Assembly (NCBI GenBank): GCA_945877595.1
Contig: CAMDVN010000003.1
Span: forward strand, 1-64,000
Direction: 5' to 3'
DNA: 64,000 nt
DNA from: Cyanobium sp. NIES-981
Lineage (GTDB): Bacteria > Cyanobacteriota > Cyanobacteriia > PCC-6307 > Cyanobiaceae
Notes under the pieces: generated by a model
What the model saw: the letters and a program-made list of their open reading frames with translations, nothing else
Database searches by the model: none
What the model was told of the DNA's origin: nothing
Program-made: the position numbers and the translations under genes
Shown: piece after piece, positions 42,949 to 53,301 of the stretch
Numbering within the stretch: position 1 is the stretch's first letter
Layout of the letters: the number at the start of each line of letters is the position of its first letter

Positions 42949-43188
42949 TCAGGCAGCGGCGGTCAGCTGACGGTGGGGAACTTCCCAGTGGATGAGTTGA
43001 CCCCAGGCTTGCTGGCGAACCCAGCAGCGGCCTCCCCTGCACTGAATGAGCTGAAACGGGGGAAGGTCGGAGGGTTGGTTGACCAGCCGCACAAACGTGC
43101 CGGGTCTGAGCAGCTCCACCACGTTGGAGGGGCGTGGGGCGAGGTGGCGGTGGCGTCGCCGGGAAAGGGTGCTGCGGGGTGGCGCCAT
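42949..43188 (-). CDS. Small basic hypothetical protein
   Basis: A 79-residue protein starting at ATG 43188. The N-terminus is basic (MAPPRSTLSRRRHRHLAPRP) and the core reads NVVELLRPGTFVRLVNQPSD, LPPFQLIQCRGGRCWVRQQA. I do not know its function. The ordered Trp/Arg/Cys core and the absence of frame decay suggest a real gene conserved in picocyanobacteria. It lies between purB and tlyA in opposite orientation to tlyA. Confidence 0.65.
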   Translation of the reverse strand: MAPPRSTLSRRRHRHLAPRPSNVVELLRPGTFVRLVNQPSDLPPFQLIQCRGGRCWVRQQAWGQLIHWEVPHRQLTAAA

Positions 43189-43317
43189 GGAATCGACAAT
43201 CTGATCTTTCCATCCTCCGGTGAATTCTGTGCTGGCCTGAACTTCCTTGGAATCTGTTCCGTTTGTTGAGTGGTTCTCTGACAGCAGAGCTGCTTGAGTG
43301 GGGCATTCAGGGGGTCC

Positions 43318-44151
43318 ATGGCACGCAAGCGGCGTCTGGATCTGGAGCTGGTAGCTCGTGGATTGGTGGCCAGTCGGCAGCAGGCCCAGCAGTTGATTCG
43401 TGCTGGCCGCGTGCGGCTGGGTGACCAGGTGATCGACAAGCCTGGCAGTGAGGTTGACCCCGAAGCGGTACTGCACGTGGCCCATCTCCCCCGCTTTGTG
43501 TCGCGGGGGGGCGAGAAGCTCGCTGAGGCCCTAAGGGCTTTCCCGCTCCAGGTCAAAGACCGGGTTTGCCTTGATGCCGGCATTTCAACCGGTGGTTTCA
43601 GCGATTGCCTGCTTCAGGCGGGGGCCCGGCGCGTCTACGGCGTGGATGTGGGGTATGGCCAGACCGCCTGGAGCCTTCGCTGCGACCCGCGGGTGGTGTT
43701 GAGGGAGCGCACCAACGTGCGGCACTTGGTGGCGGGCGAGCTCTACGGCCCTGCTGATCCCTGGCCAGACCTGGCGGTGGCCGATTTGTCGTTCATTTCC
43801 CTGGGGCTGGTGATGCCGGCGCTGAAGGCCTTGCTTCAACCCGCTGAACCTGATGGCGGCCTGGATCTGGTGGTGTTGGTGAAGCCCCAATTTGAGGTTG
43901 GCAAGGCTCGGGTGGGCAAGGGCGGCGTGGTGCGCGATCCGCTGGCCCATGCCGATGCGATCCAGGGGGTGATCCTGGCGGCTGCTGCCTTGGGGCTGGG
44001 GGCGGCGGGTTTGGTGGCGTCACCGATCACCGGCCCCGCCGGCAACCATGAATATCTGCTTTGGCTGCAGGACAGCCAGACTGCCTGCGGCCAAAACCCT
44101 GGCTTTGACCCCGGGGGGATTGCTGCCCTGGTGAGCCAGACCCTGGCTTGA
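43318..44151 (+). CDS. tlyA: TlyA family rRNA methyltransferase
   Basis: A 277-residue protein with an N-terminal S4 RNA-binding domain (residues 1-62, RRLDLELVARGLVASRQQAQ) and an FtsJ-like SAM methyltransferase domain (VCLDAGISTGGFSDCLLQAG, VYGVDVGYGQTAWSLRCDP, ADLSFISLGLVMPALKAL, VVLVKPQFEVGKARVGKGGV). TlyA 2'-O-methylates 16S and 23S rRNA in mycobacteria. ATG 43318, with a GGGGG stretch upstream, gives the family start. It ends 6 nt from convergent glnB. Confidence 0.93.
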   Translation: MARKRRLDLELVARGLVASRQQAQQLIRAGRVRLGDQVIDKPGSEVDPEAVLHVAHLPRFVSRGGEKLAEALRAFPLQVKDRVCLDAGISTGGFSDCLLQAGARRVYGVDVGYGQTAWSLRCDPRVVLRERTNVRHLVAGELYGPADPWPDLAVADLSFISLGLVMPALKALLQPAEPDGGLDLVVLVKPQFEVGKARVGKGGVVRDPLAHADAIQGVILAAAALGLGAAGLVASPITGPAGNHEYLLWLQDSQTACGQNPGFDPGGIAALVSQTLA

Positions 44152-44157
44152 GGGGGG

Positions 44158-44532
<375 letters not shown>

Positions 44533-44603
44533 TCAACCGGCCGTGTGAAGCTCACGCCGAGCGACCGTCAACGCCATCACACCTGAGCCAGCTTTGATCA
44601 GTC

Positions 44604-44617
44604 GTAGCCATTGTTAC
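44604..44617. promoter_or_regulatory. NtcA-type box between glnB and queF
   Basis: GTAGCCATTGTTAC is a perfect GTA-N8-TAC. On the minus strand (toward glnB) TGTGAT follows after 22 nt, close to the -10 of NtcA-activated promoters (TAN3T). The palindrome also faces queF, whose start is 67 nt away. NtcA binding is inferred. Confidence 0.7.
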
Positions 44618-44683
44618 GGGTTTGCTGGCCCGGGACCTGAAATTGGTTTGCCTACAGTCTGATTTTGGTTTCAGGTTTGATCG

Positions 44684-45094
44684 GTGTCCAGCACTCCACA
44701 GGCTTCCACCCGCACCCCTCGCTATGGCGAGCGCGCGATTGCTGAGGCCGAGCTGATCTGTTTTGACAATCCCAGGGTGGGTCGCCCCTACGAGGTGTCG
44801 ATCGAACTGCCTGAATTCACTTGCAATTGCCCCTTTTCGGGCTACCCCGATTTTGCGGTGCTGCGCCTCCTCTATCAGCCCGGTCCACGGGTGTTGGAGC
44901 TCAAGGCGATCAAGCTCTATGTCAACAGTTTTCGAGACCGCGCCATCTCCCATGAGGAGGTGGCCAACCGGATCCTCGATGACCTGGTCGAGGCCTGTGC
45001 GCCGCAGTGGATGCAACTCGAGGCCGATTTCAATCCACGCGGCAACGTTCACACGGTGGTGCGCGTCAGTCACGGCACCCGGCTGCCCTGTTAA
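44684..45094 (+). CDS. queF: NADPH-dependent preQ0 reductase QueF
   Basis: A 136-residue unimodular (YkvM-type) QueF that reduces the nitrile of 7-cyano-7-deazaguanine to preQ1 in queuosine synthesis. The active-site stretch is [16 protein letters not shown], with the nucleophilic Cys and Asp. [20 protein letters not shown] (the substrate-binding motif) and the C-terminal [16 protein letters not shown] follow. The start is GTG 44684. It is divergent from glnB over a 187-bp spacer that holds an NtcA-like box. Confidence 0.93.
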   Translation: MSSTPQASTRTPRYGERAIAEAELICFDNPRVGRPYEVSIELPEFTCNCPFSGYPDFAVLRLLYQPGPRVLELKAIKLYVNSFRDRAISHEEVANRILDDLVEACAPQWMQLEADFNPRGNVHTVVRVSHGTRLPC

Positions 45095-45116
45095 GGCGGC
45101 TCGTGCAAGGGCGTCT

Positions 45117-46430
45117 CTACTCGAGCTCGCCGAGTAGCTGGGGCAGTTCGCTGGCGAAGGCGGTGAGATTGCGGTTGCAGAGCCCGGCCACGTGGAGCCG
45201 GCCCGTAACACCGTCTCCTTCGGCGATCGCCCACAGCTGTCGTGTTGCCACGAGGCTCAAGCCGCCACCGAGCAGGGCCAGGGCGAAGCCGGCGTAGACC
45301 AAGGGCACCCCAGGGTCCCGCTTGAGCAGGATGCCGCTGGCCGGCAGCACCCCTTCAATCCGGATCGGTAGACCTCGGATTTCGGTGGCATCGCCGCCCA
45401 CGCTGATCTTGCCGAGGCTGTTGCCGTCGGGGCCGAACACCTCGACTGGACCCTGCTCGCTCTGGATGCTGAGCAGTACCGGATCGCTGCCATCGGGGCG
45501 GGTTGGCAGCACCAGGCCCCAGACTTGCTCGCCCAGTTGGGGGAAGCTCTGGAGGGGTAGCTGCAGCACCGGGCTGCGGCCCAGCTGAATGTTGATCGCC
45601 GCGAGGGACCAGTCGGCTTGATACAGGGTGATCCCTTGGAAGCGCAGCGGATGGTTGACGCTGATCTCGGCCTGCTTCAAGGCTTGGGGGTCGGTTTGGC
45701 CATCACCCTTGAGCAGGCGCAGCTTGGAGGTGAACTGTTCGGGACGACCCGCCGGATCGCGTTGCACGGAAAAGGCATCGAGGGCCAGGGTCACCTGGCT
45801 GTGGCCGCGGCTGTCGAGAAGCTCCAGTTCGCGGCCGGGGGCTAGAAACTGCTCAAGCCGCTGGCCGCCGAGGTTTCCCCAGGCCGCCCCCACCATCAGC
45901 GTCACCATGCCGGCATGCACCAGCAACGGGCCAATGCGCCCCGCCACGCCGCGGCGGGCGGCCAGGCGATCGTCGTGGCGCTGCAGCTGCCAACCTCTGC
46001 GGCGCAGCAGAGCTTCAAGGTTGGCCAGGCTGGTTTGCGGTGTAGGGCTGGTCAGGCTTTCGGCCACGCTCAATTTGCTGAGCTGGCGGGGTTGGCGGTA
46101 ATCAACCCAGCGCAGGGCGGCTTGCAACGCCGGCCACTGGCGGCGCCAACTGCACAGCAGTAGGGCCAGGGCGAGCCAGGCGAGCAGGGCGAGAAACCAG
46201 CTGCTCGAATACACGTGGTCGAGCTGCAGATTCAGCAGCGGCCCACCTTTGATCACGCCAAGCCAGGGCTTGCTGTCGTAGAGCTTGTGATAAAAAACCT
46301 CGGTTTCCTGCTGGGGGATCGCCGTGCCCACCCCTGAGGCCACAGCGATCACCAGCAGTAGGCCGATGGCCAAGCGCAGATCAGCGATCCAGGCAATCAG
46401 GCGCAGCGGTAAACGGGTGGTCTGGCTCAT
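45117..46430 (-). CDS. ccs1: Cytochrome c biogenesis protein Ccs1/CcsB (ResB)
   Basis: A 437-residue membrane protein of system II cytochrome c maturation, which works with CcsA in haem delivery to the lumenal side. It has three N-terminal hydrophobic segments ([20 protein letters not shown] near 10-35, [18 protein letters not shown] near 75-95, and a third near 155-175), a large soluble domain, and a C-terminal segment ([20 protein letters not shown]). The first stretch [20 protein letters not shown] is typical. ATG 46430 overlaps the ccdA stop by 4 nt; the open frame further upstream is antisense-frame shadow. Confidence 0.94.
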   Translation of the reverse strand: MSQTTRLPLRLIAWIADLRLAIGLLLVIAVASGVGTAIPQQETEVFYHKLYDSKPWLGVIKGGPLLNLQLDHVYSSSWFLALLAWLALALLLCSWRRQWPALQAALRWVDYRQPRQLSKLSVAESLTSPTPQTSLANLEALLRRRGWQLQRHDDRLAARRGVAGRIGPLLVHAGMVTLMVGAAWGNLGGQRLEQFLAPGRELELLDSRGHSQVTLALDAFSVQRDPAGRPEQFTSKLRLLKGDGQTDPQALKQAEISVNHPLRFQGITLYQADWSLAAINIQLGRSPVLQLPLQSFPQLGEQVWGLVLPTRPDGSDPVLLSIQSEQGPVEVFGPDGNSLGKISVGGDATEIRGLPIRIEGVLPASGILLKRDPGVPLVYAGFALALLGGGLSLVATRQLWAIAEGDGVTGRLHVAGLCNRNLTAFASELPQLLGELE

Positions 46431-47146
46431 GGCCAATAGGCGGCGAGGGTGAGTCCACCGGAGGCGAGCAGCACAACTCCGCTGATCGGGGGGACCCACT
46501 GGCCCAGCTGGCGTAGCTGCAGCAAGCCTGGCAGGCTGGCAGCCACGGTACCGGCAAGCAGCAATGGCACCACTTGGCCTGCGCCAAAGCAGGCCAGGTA
46601 CACCATGCCGGTGAGGGGCTTGCCGGTTTGGGCCATCCAGGCCAGCAGCACCGCCAACACCGGTGTGGTGCAGGGAGTTGCCGCCAGGCCAAAGGCAAGG
46701 CCGGCGGCAATCGGCGCCAGGGGGGCCGGCACGGCCCGTCGCCAACGCTCTGGATCAGGACCGGCGGGCAGGCGGATCGGCATGACCCCCAGCAGGTTGA
46801 GGCCCATGACAACCGCCACCACGGCCACCAGCACCGGCACAAGCCCGGGGACCTGGCCGTAGATGCGCCCGAGCAGACCACTGGCGAGCCCCAGGCCCAC
46901 CAGGGCCATCACAATGCCGCAGGCAAAGCTGAGGCTGCGACGCCAAGGTGACCCCGTGGTGCCAAAGCCAGCCAGATAGGCGAGGGTTACCGGCAGCAGG
47001 GAGAGCGAGCAGGGGCCAAGGCTGGTGAGCAGTCCGGCCGTAAAGATGACCGCCACGGTGAGAGGTCCTGGTGTGCCCAGGCTGCTCTGCAGCAGGTGGT
47101 CGGCGCTACGGGCCCAATCGGCCAGTTGGGGCCCAGGGCTCATCAT
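46427..47146 (-). CDS. ccdA: Cytochrome c biogenesis protein CcdA
   Basis: A 239-residue protein with six predicted transmembrane helices. It carries the two conserved cysteines of the thiol-disulfide transporter Ccd[21 protein letters not shown] in helix 1 and [20 protein letters not shown] in helix 4. It moves reducing power across the thylakoid or plasma membrane to keep apocytochrome haem-binding cysteines reduced. Direct overlap with ccs1 supports a joint function in system II maturation. Confidence 0.95.
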   Translation of the reverse strand: MMSPGPQLADWARSADHLLQSSLGTPGPLTVAVIFTAGLLTSLGPCSLSLLPVTLAYLAGFGTTGSPWRRSLSFACGIVMALVGLGLASGLLGRIYGQVPGLVPVLVAVVAVVMGLNLLGVMPIRLPAGPDPERWRRAVPAPLAPIAAGLAFGLAATPCTTPVLAVLLAWMAQTGKPLTGMVYLACFGAGQVVPLLLAGTVAASLPGLLQLRQLGQWVPPISGVVLLASGGLTLAAYWP

Positions 47147-47179
47147 GGCCTCGCGAATGCGCTCAGCAGAGCACTCAGC

Positions 47180-48394
47180 CTATCGGGCGGGCCTCGGGCT
47201 CCGTCGCTGCCGATTGCCGATCAGCCCACTGGATTCGAGGGCGCAACGAATCAACAGGCCCGCGGTCAGCAGGCTTGCCAGCAACGAATTGCCTCCGTAG
47301 CTCACCAGCGGCAAGGGCAGGCCCGTTGTCGGCATGGCACCACTGGCCACGGCGATGTTGAGGATCGACTGGCCTACCAGCAGGGTGGTGCATCCGATCG
47401 CTACCAATCGCTGTTGGTTGTTGCGGCAGGCCATGGCCACCCGCAGGCCCACAAAGCCAAACAGCAAGAGGAACAGCAGCAGAACTACCGATCCCACATA
47501 CCCAAATTCTTCGGCGTAAACCGCAAAAATGAAATCGGTTGACTGGATCGGCAGATACTGCAATTTCTGGGTTGATAACCCGAAACCTTCCCCCAACGGC
47601 CCCCCCGAGCCAATGGCCAGCAGGCTCTGAACCAGCTGGTAGCCATCACCCTGGGCATCGTTCCAAGGATTGAGAAAGGAGGTGACCCGCACGCGTTGAT
47701 AGGTGTTGCTGAGGATGCTGGCGATGCCCACCAGGCCACCAGCTCCGGCTGAGCCGATCAACAGGGGCAGCGAAAGGCCCGAGGCCAGGGCCATCAGCCA
47801 GAGCAAGATTCCGGTGAGGGCTGCCGTGCTCAGGTTGGGCTGTTTGAGAATCAGCAGAATCAGGGCCCCGAATACGCCGAGCCACAGCAATTTTTGATCG
47901 ATTCCGCTGCGCCGCCAGTGGGCAAACAAAGCGGCCCCCTGCAGCACCACGAAGGGTTTGACCAATTCGGATGGCTGCAGCTGGATCGGACCCAGCACAA
48001 GCCAGCGACTCGCCCCATTGACCGTGCTGCCCATGACCAAGGTGGCTGCGACCAGCACACACCCCAGCAGCAAGGCCGGCGATGCGAGGTGCAGCCAGCG
48101 TCGCAGGCTGGTGCGGATCCCCAGCCACAGCAGTCCCCAACTGGCCAGCATCCAGACCAATTGGCGCTTGAGGTAGTAAGCCGCGTCACCCATTTCCCGT
48201 TCAGCGACCCACCAGCTCGCTGAGGTCAGCACCAGCAATCCCACCAGGCTCCAAAGGGCCACCATGGCCACCAGCAGCCGGGCTTCTGCCGGCCAGAGAC
48301 TCCAGGGCAAAGGCAAGCCCAGGCTGTCGAGGCCACGCCGCTCGGCTGAACCGGCCCTTGCGCTCTGGGGTTGGGACACCGTGCTTCGCGTCAC
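47180..48394 (-). CDS. ftsW: Lipid II glycosyltransferase FtsW
   Basis: A SEDS-family protein of about 404 residues with around ten transmembrane segments. Motifs include NGASRWLVLGPIQLQPSELV, LKQPNLSTAALTGILLWLMA, QGDGYQLVQSLLAIGSGGPL and GAMPTTGLPLPLVSYGGNSL. FtsW polymerises septal peptidoglycan with its partner FtsI. The start is taken as GTG 48394; an in-frame TTG is at 48406. It ends 34 nt before ccdA, so it may be in the same transcript. Confidence 0.93.
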   Translation of the reverse strand: MTRSTVSQPQSARAGSAERRGLDSLGLPLPWSLWPAEARLLVAMVALWSLVGLLVLTSASWWVAEREMGDAAYYLKRQLVWMLASWGLLWLGIRTSLRRWLHLASPALLLGCVLVAATLVMGSTVNGASRWLVLGPIQLQPSELVKPFVVLQGAALFAHWRRSGIDQKLLWLGVFGALILLILKQPNLSTAALTGILLWLMALASGLSLPLLIGSAGAGGLVGIASILSNTYQRVRVTSFLNPWNDAQGDGYQLVQSLLAIGSGGPLGEGFGLSTQKLQYLPIQSTDFIFAVYAEEFGYVGSVVLLLFLLLFGFVGLRVAMACRNNQQRLVAIGCTTLLVGQSILNIAVASGAMPTTGLPLPLVSYGGNSLLASLLTAGLLIRCALESSGLIGNRQRRSPRPAR

Positions 48395-48456
48395 TGAAAA
48401 GGGCAAGACCGTTCTAATTGAGCGCTAGTTCAGCAGTGTTGTCGAGGGGGGTGCAC

Positions 48457-48481
48457 AAAAAAAGCTCGGTCTGGCCGAGCT
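48457..48481 (-). terminator. Intrinsic terminator of apcABC
   Basis: On the minus strand AGCTCGG (48481-48475) and CCGAGCT (48469-48463) form a 7-bp stem with a 5-nt loop, followed by a run of T (48462-48457). It lies 48 nt after the apcC stop. Confidence 0.93.
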
Positions 48482-48528
48482 CAATGAATGTTGAAGCTGA
48501 TTGACTCACGTTGAAAGATTGTGAGTGT

Positions 48529-48729
48529 TTAGTTGCCGCAGCTTTGTTGGCGCCTGCCGGTGACCAATTCCACCTTCAGGATTTTTCCGCCTTGTTTCAT
48601 GATTCGCTGCTGCTCAGCAAACCAGCTGTCATAGGGAACCCACTTGGTGAAGTAGGTGTTCTGCAATTCACGTTGACTGCGTACCTTTTCAGGGCAGGGA
48701 ATGCAGGCAGTGACTTTAAAGAGCCGCAT
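48529..48729 (-). CDS. apcC: Phycobilisome core linker (7.8 kDa)
   Basis: A 66-residue small core linker, MRLFKVTACIPCPEKVRSQR, then ELQNTYFTKWVPYDSWFAEQ and KILKVELVTG at the end. ApcC binds inside the allophycocyanin (AB)3 trimer at the ends of core cylinders and adjusts its spectrum. It follows apcB by 32 nt in an apcA-apcB-apcC operon. Confidence 0.97.
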   Translation of the reverse strand: MRLFKVTACIPCPEKVRSQRELQNTYFTKWVPYDSWFAEQQRIMKQGGKILKVELVTGRRQQSCGN

Positions 48730-48761
48730 GGATGATCCTCTTCAAGGGGAGATCGCGGCGA

Positions 48762-49250
48762 TCAGTTGCCGAGGCCGGAACAGATGTAGTCGAAGTAAAC
48801 GGCCATTTCACGACCGGCATCAGGACCCACCAGGGCAGCGGTGGCTTCCTTCATGGCCTGGATCGACTGCACGGTTGCGCCGATGGGCACGCCGAGGGAG
48901 TTGTAGGTCTCCTTAAGGCCGTTGAGTACCCGCTCATCGAGGATGGACGTGTCCCCCGCCAGCATGGCGTAGGTCGCGTAACGCAGGTAGTAGTCGAGGT
49001 CGCGGATGCAGGCTGCATAGCGACGGGTCGTGTACATGTTGCCGCCCGGACGGGTGATGTCCGAGTACAACAGCGCTTTGGCAACGGCATCTTTGATGAT
49101 GGCCGAGGCATTGGAGCTGATGGCAGCAGCAGCGCGCACGCGCAGTTCACCACTGGCGAAATACTGCTCGAGGCGGCCCATGGCCGAACCATCGAGATAG
49201 AGGCCCTGAACGTCGGCCTGGTTGATGACGTTGGTGATGGCGTCTTGCAT
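48762..49250 (-). CDS. apcB: Allophycocyanin beta subunit
   Basis: A 162-residue beta subunit of allophycocyanin. [20 protein letters not shown] opens the protein; the bilin-binding Cys81 is in [20 protein letters not shown] and the methylated Asn71 is in [11 protein letters not shown]. It pairs with ApcA in the trimers of the phycobilisome core. ATG 49250 gives the family start. It lies 43 nt after apcA. Confidence 0.98.
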   Translation of the reverse strand: MQDAITNVINQADVQGLYLDGSAMGRLEQYFASGELRVRAAAAISSNASAIIKDAVAKALLYSDITRPGGNMYTTRRYAACIRDLDYYLRYATYAMLAGDTSILDERVLNGLKETYNSLGVPIGATVQSIQAMKEATAALVGPDAGREMAVYFDYICSGLGN

Positions 49251-49293
49251 GGGTTCTGCTGTTAGACGGTGGATGGAGAGGGTTTGAGCAGCC

Positions 49294-49779
49294 TCAGGAG
49301 AGGGCGCCGACGACGTAGTCGAAGTAGAAGCCGGCTTCCTCGGCATCCGCACCGGTCAGCAGACCCATTGCGGCGACCTTCATTTCACGCACGGCCGCAG
49401 CCATGGCTTCGAGGGGGGTACCCAGTGCGCGGTACATCTCACGGGCTCCGATCACGCCAATTTCTTCAATCGGAGTGACGTCGCCGGCGACGACGCCGTA
49501 GGTGACCAGGCGCAGGTAATAGTCCATGTCGCGCAGGCAGGTAGCAGTCATCTCCTCGCCGTAGGCGTTGCCGCCAGGGGAGATGATGTCGGGACGCCTC
49601 TGGAAGAGAGCTCCGCCAGCCTGCTTAACGATCCGTTCGCGGCTTTCGCTAAGCACCTGGGCAACGCGCAAGCGGCGCTGGCCTCCGGCCACGAAAGATT
49701 TGATCTGGTCGAGTTCGCCAGGGCTTAGATAGCGGGCTTCGGCGTCCGCGTTGATGATCGAGTTGGAGACGATGCTCAT
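49294..49779 (-). CDS. apcA: Allophycocyanin alpha subunit
   Basis: A 161-residue alpha subunit, [20 protein letters not shown] at ATG 49779. Cys81 ([20 protein letters not shown]) holds phycocyanobilin. The C-terminal [11 protein letters not shown] is typical. It is the first gene of apcABC. The 299 bp upstream, to the apcE terminator, should hold its promoter, but I see no clear motif there. Confidence 0.98.
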   Translation of the reverse strand: MSIVSNSIINADAEARYLSPGELDQIKSFVAGGQRRLRVAQVLSESRERIVKQAGGALFQRRPDIISPGGNAYGEEMTATCLRDMDYYLRLVTYGVVAGDVTPIEEIGVIGAREMYRALGTPLEAMAAAVREMKVAAMGLLTGADAEEAGFYFDYVVGALS

Positions 49780-50078
49780 GCAGTTCTGCCTCGAAACAAG
49801 CGGTCGCCTTGACGGTGACCGGTATCCGGTGGGTAAGGGAAGATCGGTGAACCCGATCGCCGCATCATTCTGTGGCAAAGGGCGACACAGCCCCCTGCTG
49901 CGGTAACAGTTCTTCATGGCGATGGCCGCGCTCAGAGCCCTTGGCCCGCAACGGGTTTGCCTGTCTCATCAGAATGGAAGCGACTGGGTTGATTGTTGGG
50001 GTTTGTGATCTTCAACAGGCCAATGAGTTGTTTCCGAAGTGTTACAAACCCAGCGGTTTTTCGTGCGGGTGGCCATTG

Positions 50079-50117
50079 AAAAAGCCCCTCGCCGAGATGG
50101 TCTCTCGGCGAGGGGCT
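50079..50117 (-). terminator. Intrinsic terminator of apcE
   Basis: A perfect 15-bp stem on the minus strand (50117-50103 with 50097-50083), 5-nt loop, followed by T residues. It starts 24 nt after the apcE stop. It also separates apcE from the apcABC operon. Confidence 0.95.
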
Positions 50118-50140
50118 GCGGGGAGACCGCTTGAACGTGC

Positions 50141-53100
50141 CTAGATGGCCGGTTTCGGTGAAGGGTTGAGACCAGCGTTTCCGGCGTAGAGATTCGCCGT
50201 TCGGTTAACCGTGGCCAGAGGGATGCCGTTTTGGGTGTTAAGCCCGCGAACGTAGGGAACCGTGTTTTGGCCGAAGGCCTTGGCGTAGTCGTCACTCGAT
50301 AGCAAGGTCTCGATTGCGGCCAGTTGACCGTCTGTGGAGCGGGTCGCCAGAAAGCGACTCACCTCGGCGGGTTGGGCGGCTCGTCCGAGCAGCGCCAGGT
50401 AGGCAGCCGAGGCGGCCCGTAGGGGCGCCATGCGGTTGAGACGTTGCTGGAACAGTTCGCTTGTCGCCACCTGGGCGACAAAGTCGGCCACTTGAAGCTG
50501 GCCGTCCCGCAGTTGGGACTCAGCATCGTTGAGCCGTTCGGCGGCAAAGGGCACCCGGTTGAGCAGTTGCTTGTAACTGGCTTCGAAAACCGCTTGCAAT
50601 TGGGTTTCGCTCGACGTGGCAAGCAACTTGACCTCGCGTCCGAGGCTTTGACGCCGGCCAAAGCCCTGGGGGCTGCCCGGTTTGAGGGCCTGGACCATGG
50701 CTTGATCCGGCTGCTTGGCCAGGGCGGCATTGCCACCTTGAGAGACCGCAGCGCTCCAGCCACCCCGAGCTAGCGGTGCGAGGGCCGCCACATTGCTGCG
50801 GCCGCCAAGGTTTCCACTGCTCCAGATCGGCTGTCCGCTTTGTCGCCAACGGCGGCTTGGTTCTGGCGCCTGGCGAATGCTCTCTGGTCCCTGCGCCTGG
50901 GCTGGGGCGACGGAAGCGCCTGTTTGGCCTCCCGTGATTTGGGCCGTCCAACTGCCCACAATCACCTGGCGGCGATTGGCCAGGTTGCGGGCCACCAGAT
51001 CACCACTGGTGGTGCGCAGGGTTTGGCTCGCGACCACATCGGGACGCTTGGCACCGCTTAGGTCGACATAGGACGAGGCATCGAAGGGCCTGCGCAGGGA
51101 CGGAACCTGGCGGGCATTGCGGTCGGCCGGGGTAATGAAGCGCTCGTAGGGAACGGTGTCTTCGCCGAAGCTCTCGTTGTATTCGGGGCTGTTGAGCATG
51201 GCGTCAACAACGCCGTAGAAGCCTTTACGGGCCGCGGTGTCGAAGTAGCTGTCAATTTCCCAACGGCCAAAGGTGGGACGCCCAAGCAGGCGGCGATGCA
51301 TTACCTCGATTGCCTTGGTGATGTAGAGCCCGCTCCAGTAACGGCGACGGAAGGCGGTGCTGCGGGCTACCTGGCGAATGAACTCGCGCAGTGAGATATC
51401 ACCATTTTCGAGCTTGATCTCTTCAACGGTGTTGCGCTCACCGGCATAGCCGGTATTGCCGATGACTTGCACATAAACGGCCCTGATCACGCCCTGGGTG
51501 CTGACCTCGGTGCCGCGAATGCTGGGTTGGCCACCGCGGCGGGGTACCGAATTTCCCCCCGTGGCGATCTGTTGCAGGCGCACGACCTTGGGGCCGACCC
51601 GGCGCGGCACCGATTGGCGGAACTGCGGGCTGGCCATTTGACCAGGTTGGTTGATGCCATTGCCGATCAGAATTCGGCGGCTGTCGTAACTGACGGGTGC
51701 CGACCTTGTGGCCACCGAGGCTGTACCAGAAGGAAAAATCGCGCCGTAGGTGAGGGCCAGCGGATCGTTGCCACCCCCATAGGCGTGCTGGTCGGGGAAG
51801 GCCTGGCGGTAGGAGGCGTAGAGGGTGACGTATTGGGGGGCGCCTTCAAATGGCGCACTGAAGCGGAACAGTTTGCGGTTGGACCCCCAGCCGGCGCTCT
51901 CCTGGGCCTCTTCGCCCAGATCGCGCAGGAAGGGAACAGTTTCTTCGCCAAACACCCTGGCGTATTCCATCGAGTTGACCAGGCTGTCAACCAACCCAGG
52001 CAAGCCCTGGGAACTCACAATGTCGAAGTAGCGGGTGAATTCCTCCCGTGAGCTGATGCCACGGCCAAGAAAATGACGGAAGGCCAGTTCTACAGCGCGG
52101 CTGTTGGAGAAACGTGCGAAAAACTGACGCCGGTACTCATGGCTGCGGCCCAGGGCGCGAATGAATTCCCGCATCGAGATGTCACCCTGGCGCACCTGGG
52201 TGGCCTCGACCGGACACACCACTTGGCCGTAGGCCTTGACGATGTCGCGTTCAAAGACCTGCCGGTAGGCAGCACGCACAATTTCGGCTTTCTGGCCGCC
52301 ACTGAGGCGCGGCCGCATCACGTAGCGCTGAGCCGTCTCGGCAGCGAGGGCGTAGGTAGCGGGTAGCTGCAGGCCCTGGTTGATCGGACTTCCCAGGCGC
52401 TGACGGGTTGACGGCGTGGGAATCGCCAGCTCTTGCAGGAGCACGTTGAAGCAGTCGATCACCAGCCGACGGGCTTCGGGCCGGTCTTTGAGCAGGCCGG
52501 CCGAAGCGGCCCGCATTTCTTGCAGGGCCACATTGGTGGCCGCCAGGGAGCAAGCTTTCTCCAGCACATCGCGGAGTCCGCGGGTGTTCACCGCCAGGAT
52601 GCTGGGATCCCCGGCGACCACGGCGTAGCCGACATAGCGCAAGAACCAAGCCAGATCACGCAGCGACTTGCGCATGCGGTCGTTGCCGTAGCGGGCCACA
52701 CTGATGGGCGTGAACCCGGTGGGTAGAACCACGCGAACGTCAGCATCGCCCCCGGCACCCTCCAGCAGGCGGGTGAGCACATTGCCCTTGCCACCGCTGC
52801 TGGCCGTGCCACTGAACGTTTGAACGGATCGCTGAAACGCCGCCTGGTCGCTGGCCAGCGGGACCTCGTCGGACGCTTTGGCCGTCGCAGTTGCTTCGGG
52901 CAGGTCGAGATAGGAGAGAGGCGTGCCTCCCGCGAAAATGCGTGCGGCGGCTTTGGCCACAATCGTGGTGGCGTTGGCCGACAGTCGACCCGCAGCCTCG
53001 ACCCGGAGTTGACCACTCTGAAAGAACGTGATCAGGTTGTCGAGCTCACCTCGATCCGGGAAGCGGTCTTGCTGCTCCGCCTGACGAACGCTGGAGAGCG

Positions 53101-53161
53101 GCAGGGTGTCGTAGCGCTGGGGGGTGACCCTGGGGCTGCCGCTGCTGGCGGTCACGGTCAT
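50141..53161 (-). CDS. apcE: Phycobilisome core-membrane linker (LCM)
   Basis: A 1006-residue terminal emitter and anchor of the phycobilisome. An allophycocyanin-like domain covers about 20-240, with the PB-loop insertion near 80-145. Cys204 (VLEKACSLAATNVALQEMRA) is at the usual ApcE chromophore place, since the standard site in ARYGNDRMRKSLRDLAWFLR has no Cys. Three linker (REP) domains follow: about 250-425, 560-700 and 850-990, each ending in a VPYxR-like motif (ETVPFLR, DTVPYERF, NTVPYVRG). Three repeats point to a three-cylinder core. ATG 53161 (MTVTASSGSP) is the family start. Confidence 0.97.
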   Translation of the reverse strand: MTVTASSGSPRVTPQRYDTLPLSSVRQAEQQDRFPDRGELDNLITFFQSGQLRVEAAGRLSANATTIVAKAAARIFAGGTPLSYLDLPEATATAKASDEVPLASDQAAFQRSVQTFSGTASSGGKGNVLTRLLEGAGGDADVRVVLPTGFTPISVARYGNDRMRKSLRDLAWFLRYVGYAVVAGDPSILAVNTRGLRDVLEKACSLAATNVALQEMRAASAGLLKDRPEARRLVIDCFNVLLQELAIPTPSTRQRLGSPINQGLQLPATYALAAETAQRYVMRPRLSGGQKAEIVRAAYRQVFERDIVKAYGQVVCPVEATQVRQGDISMREFIRALGRSHEYRRQFFARFSNSRAVELAFRHFLGRGISSREEFTRYFDIVSSQGLPGLVDSLVNSMEYARVFGEETVPFLRDLGEEAQESAGWGSNRKLFRFSAPFEGAPQYVTLYASYRQAFPDQHAYGGGNDPLALTYGAIFPSGTASVATRSAPVSYDSRRILIGNGINQPGQMASPQFRQSVPRRVGPKVVRLQQIATGGNSVPRRGGQPSIRGTEVSTQGVIRAVYVQVIGNTGYAGERNTVEEIKLENGDISLREFIRQVARSTAFRRRYWSGLYITKAIEVMHRRLLGRPTFGRWEIDSYFDTAARKGFYGVVDAMLNSPEYNESFGEDTVPYERFITPADRNARQVPSLRRPFDASSYVDLSGAKRPDVVASQTLRTTSGDLVARNLANRRQVIVGSWTAQITGGQTGASVAPAQAQGPESIRQAPEPSRRWRQSGQPIWSSGNLGGRSNVAALAPLARGGWSAAVSQGGNAALAKQPDQAMVQALKPGSPQGFGRRQSLGREVKLLATSSETQLQAVFEASYKQLLNRVPFAAERLNDAESQLRDGQLQVADFVAQVATSELFQQRLNRMAPLRAASAAYLALLGRAAQPAEVSRFLATRSTDGQLAAIETLLSSDDYAKAFGQNTVPYVRGLNTQNGIPLATVNRTANLYAGNAGLNPSPKPAI

Positions 53162-53301
53162 TGACGGGAGCGAACCGGGCTGGGCCACGTTACGGCTGGC
53201 CCCAAGGTGCTCTGGGTCGGCATGAACAAATGTTTGCAGCGCGCTGGCTGCCAGGGGGCCAGATCGCGTGAAATGCTCCCCAAGAGCTGCCATGTTTTTC
53301 C

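Noticed and set aside
46431-46745. N-terminal extension of Ccs1
   Set aside because: It lies inside ccdA in another frame; the ATG at 46430 overlaps the ccdA stop and fits the family.
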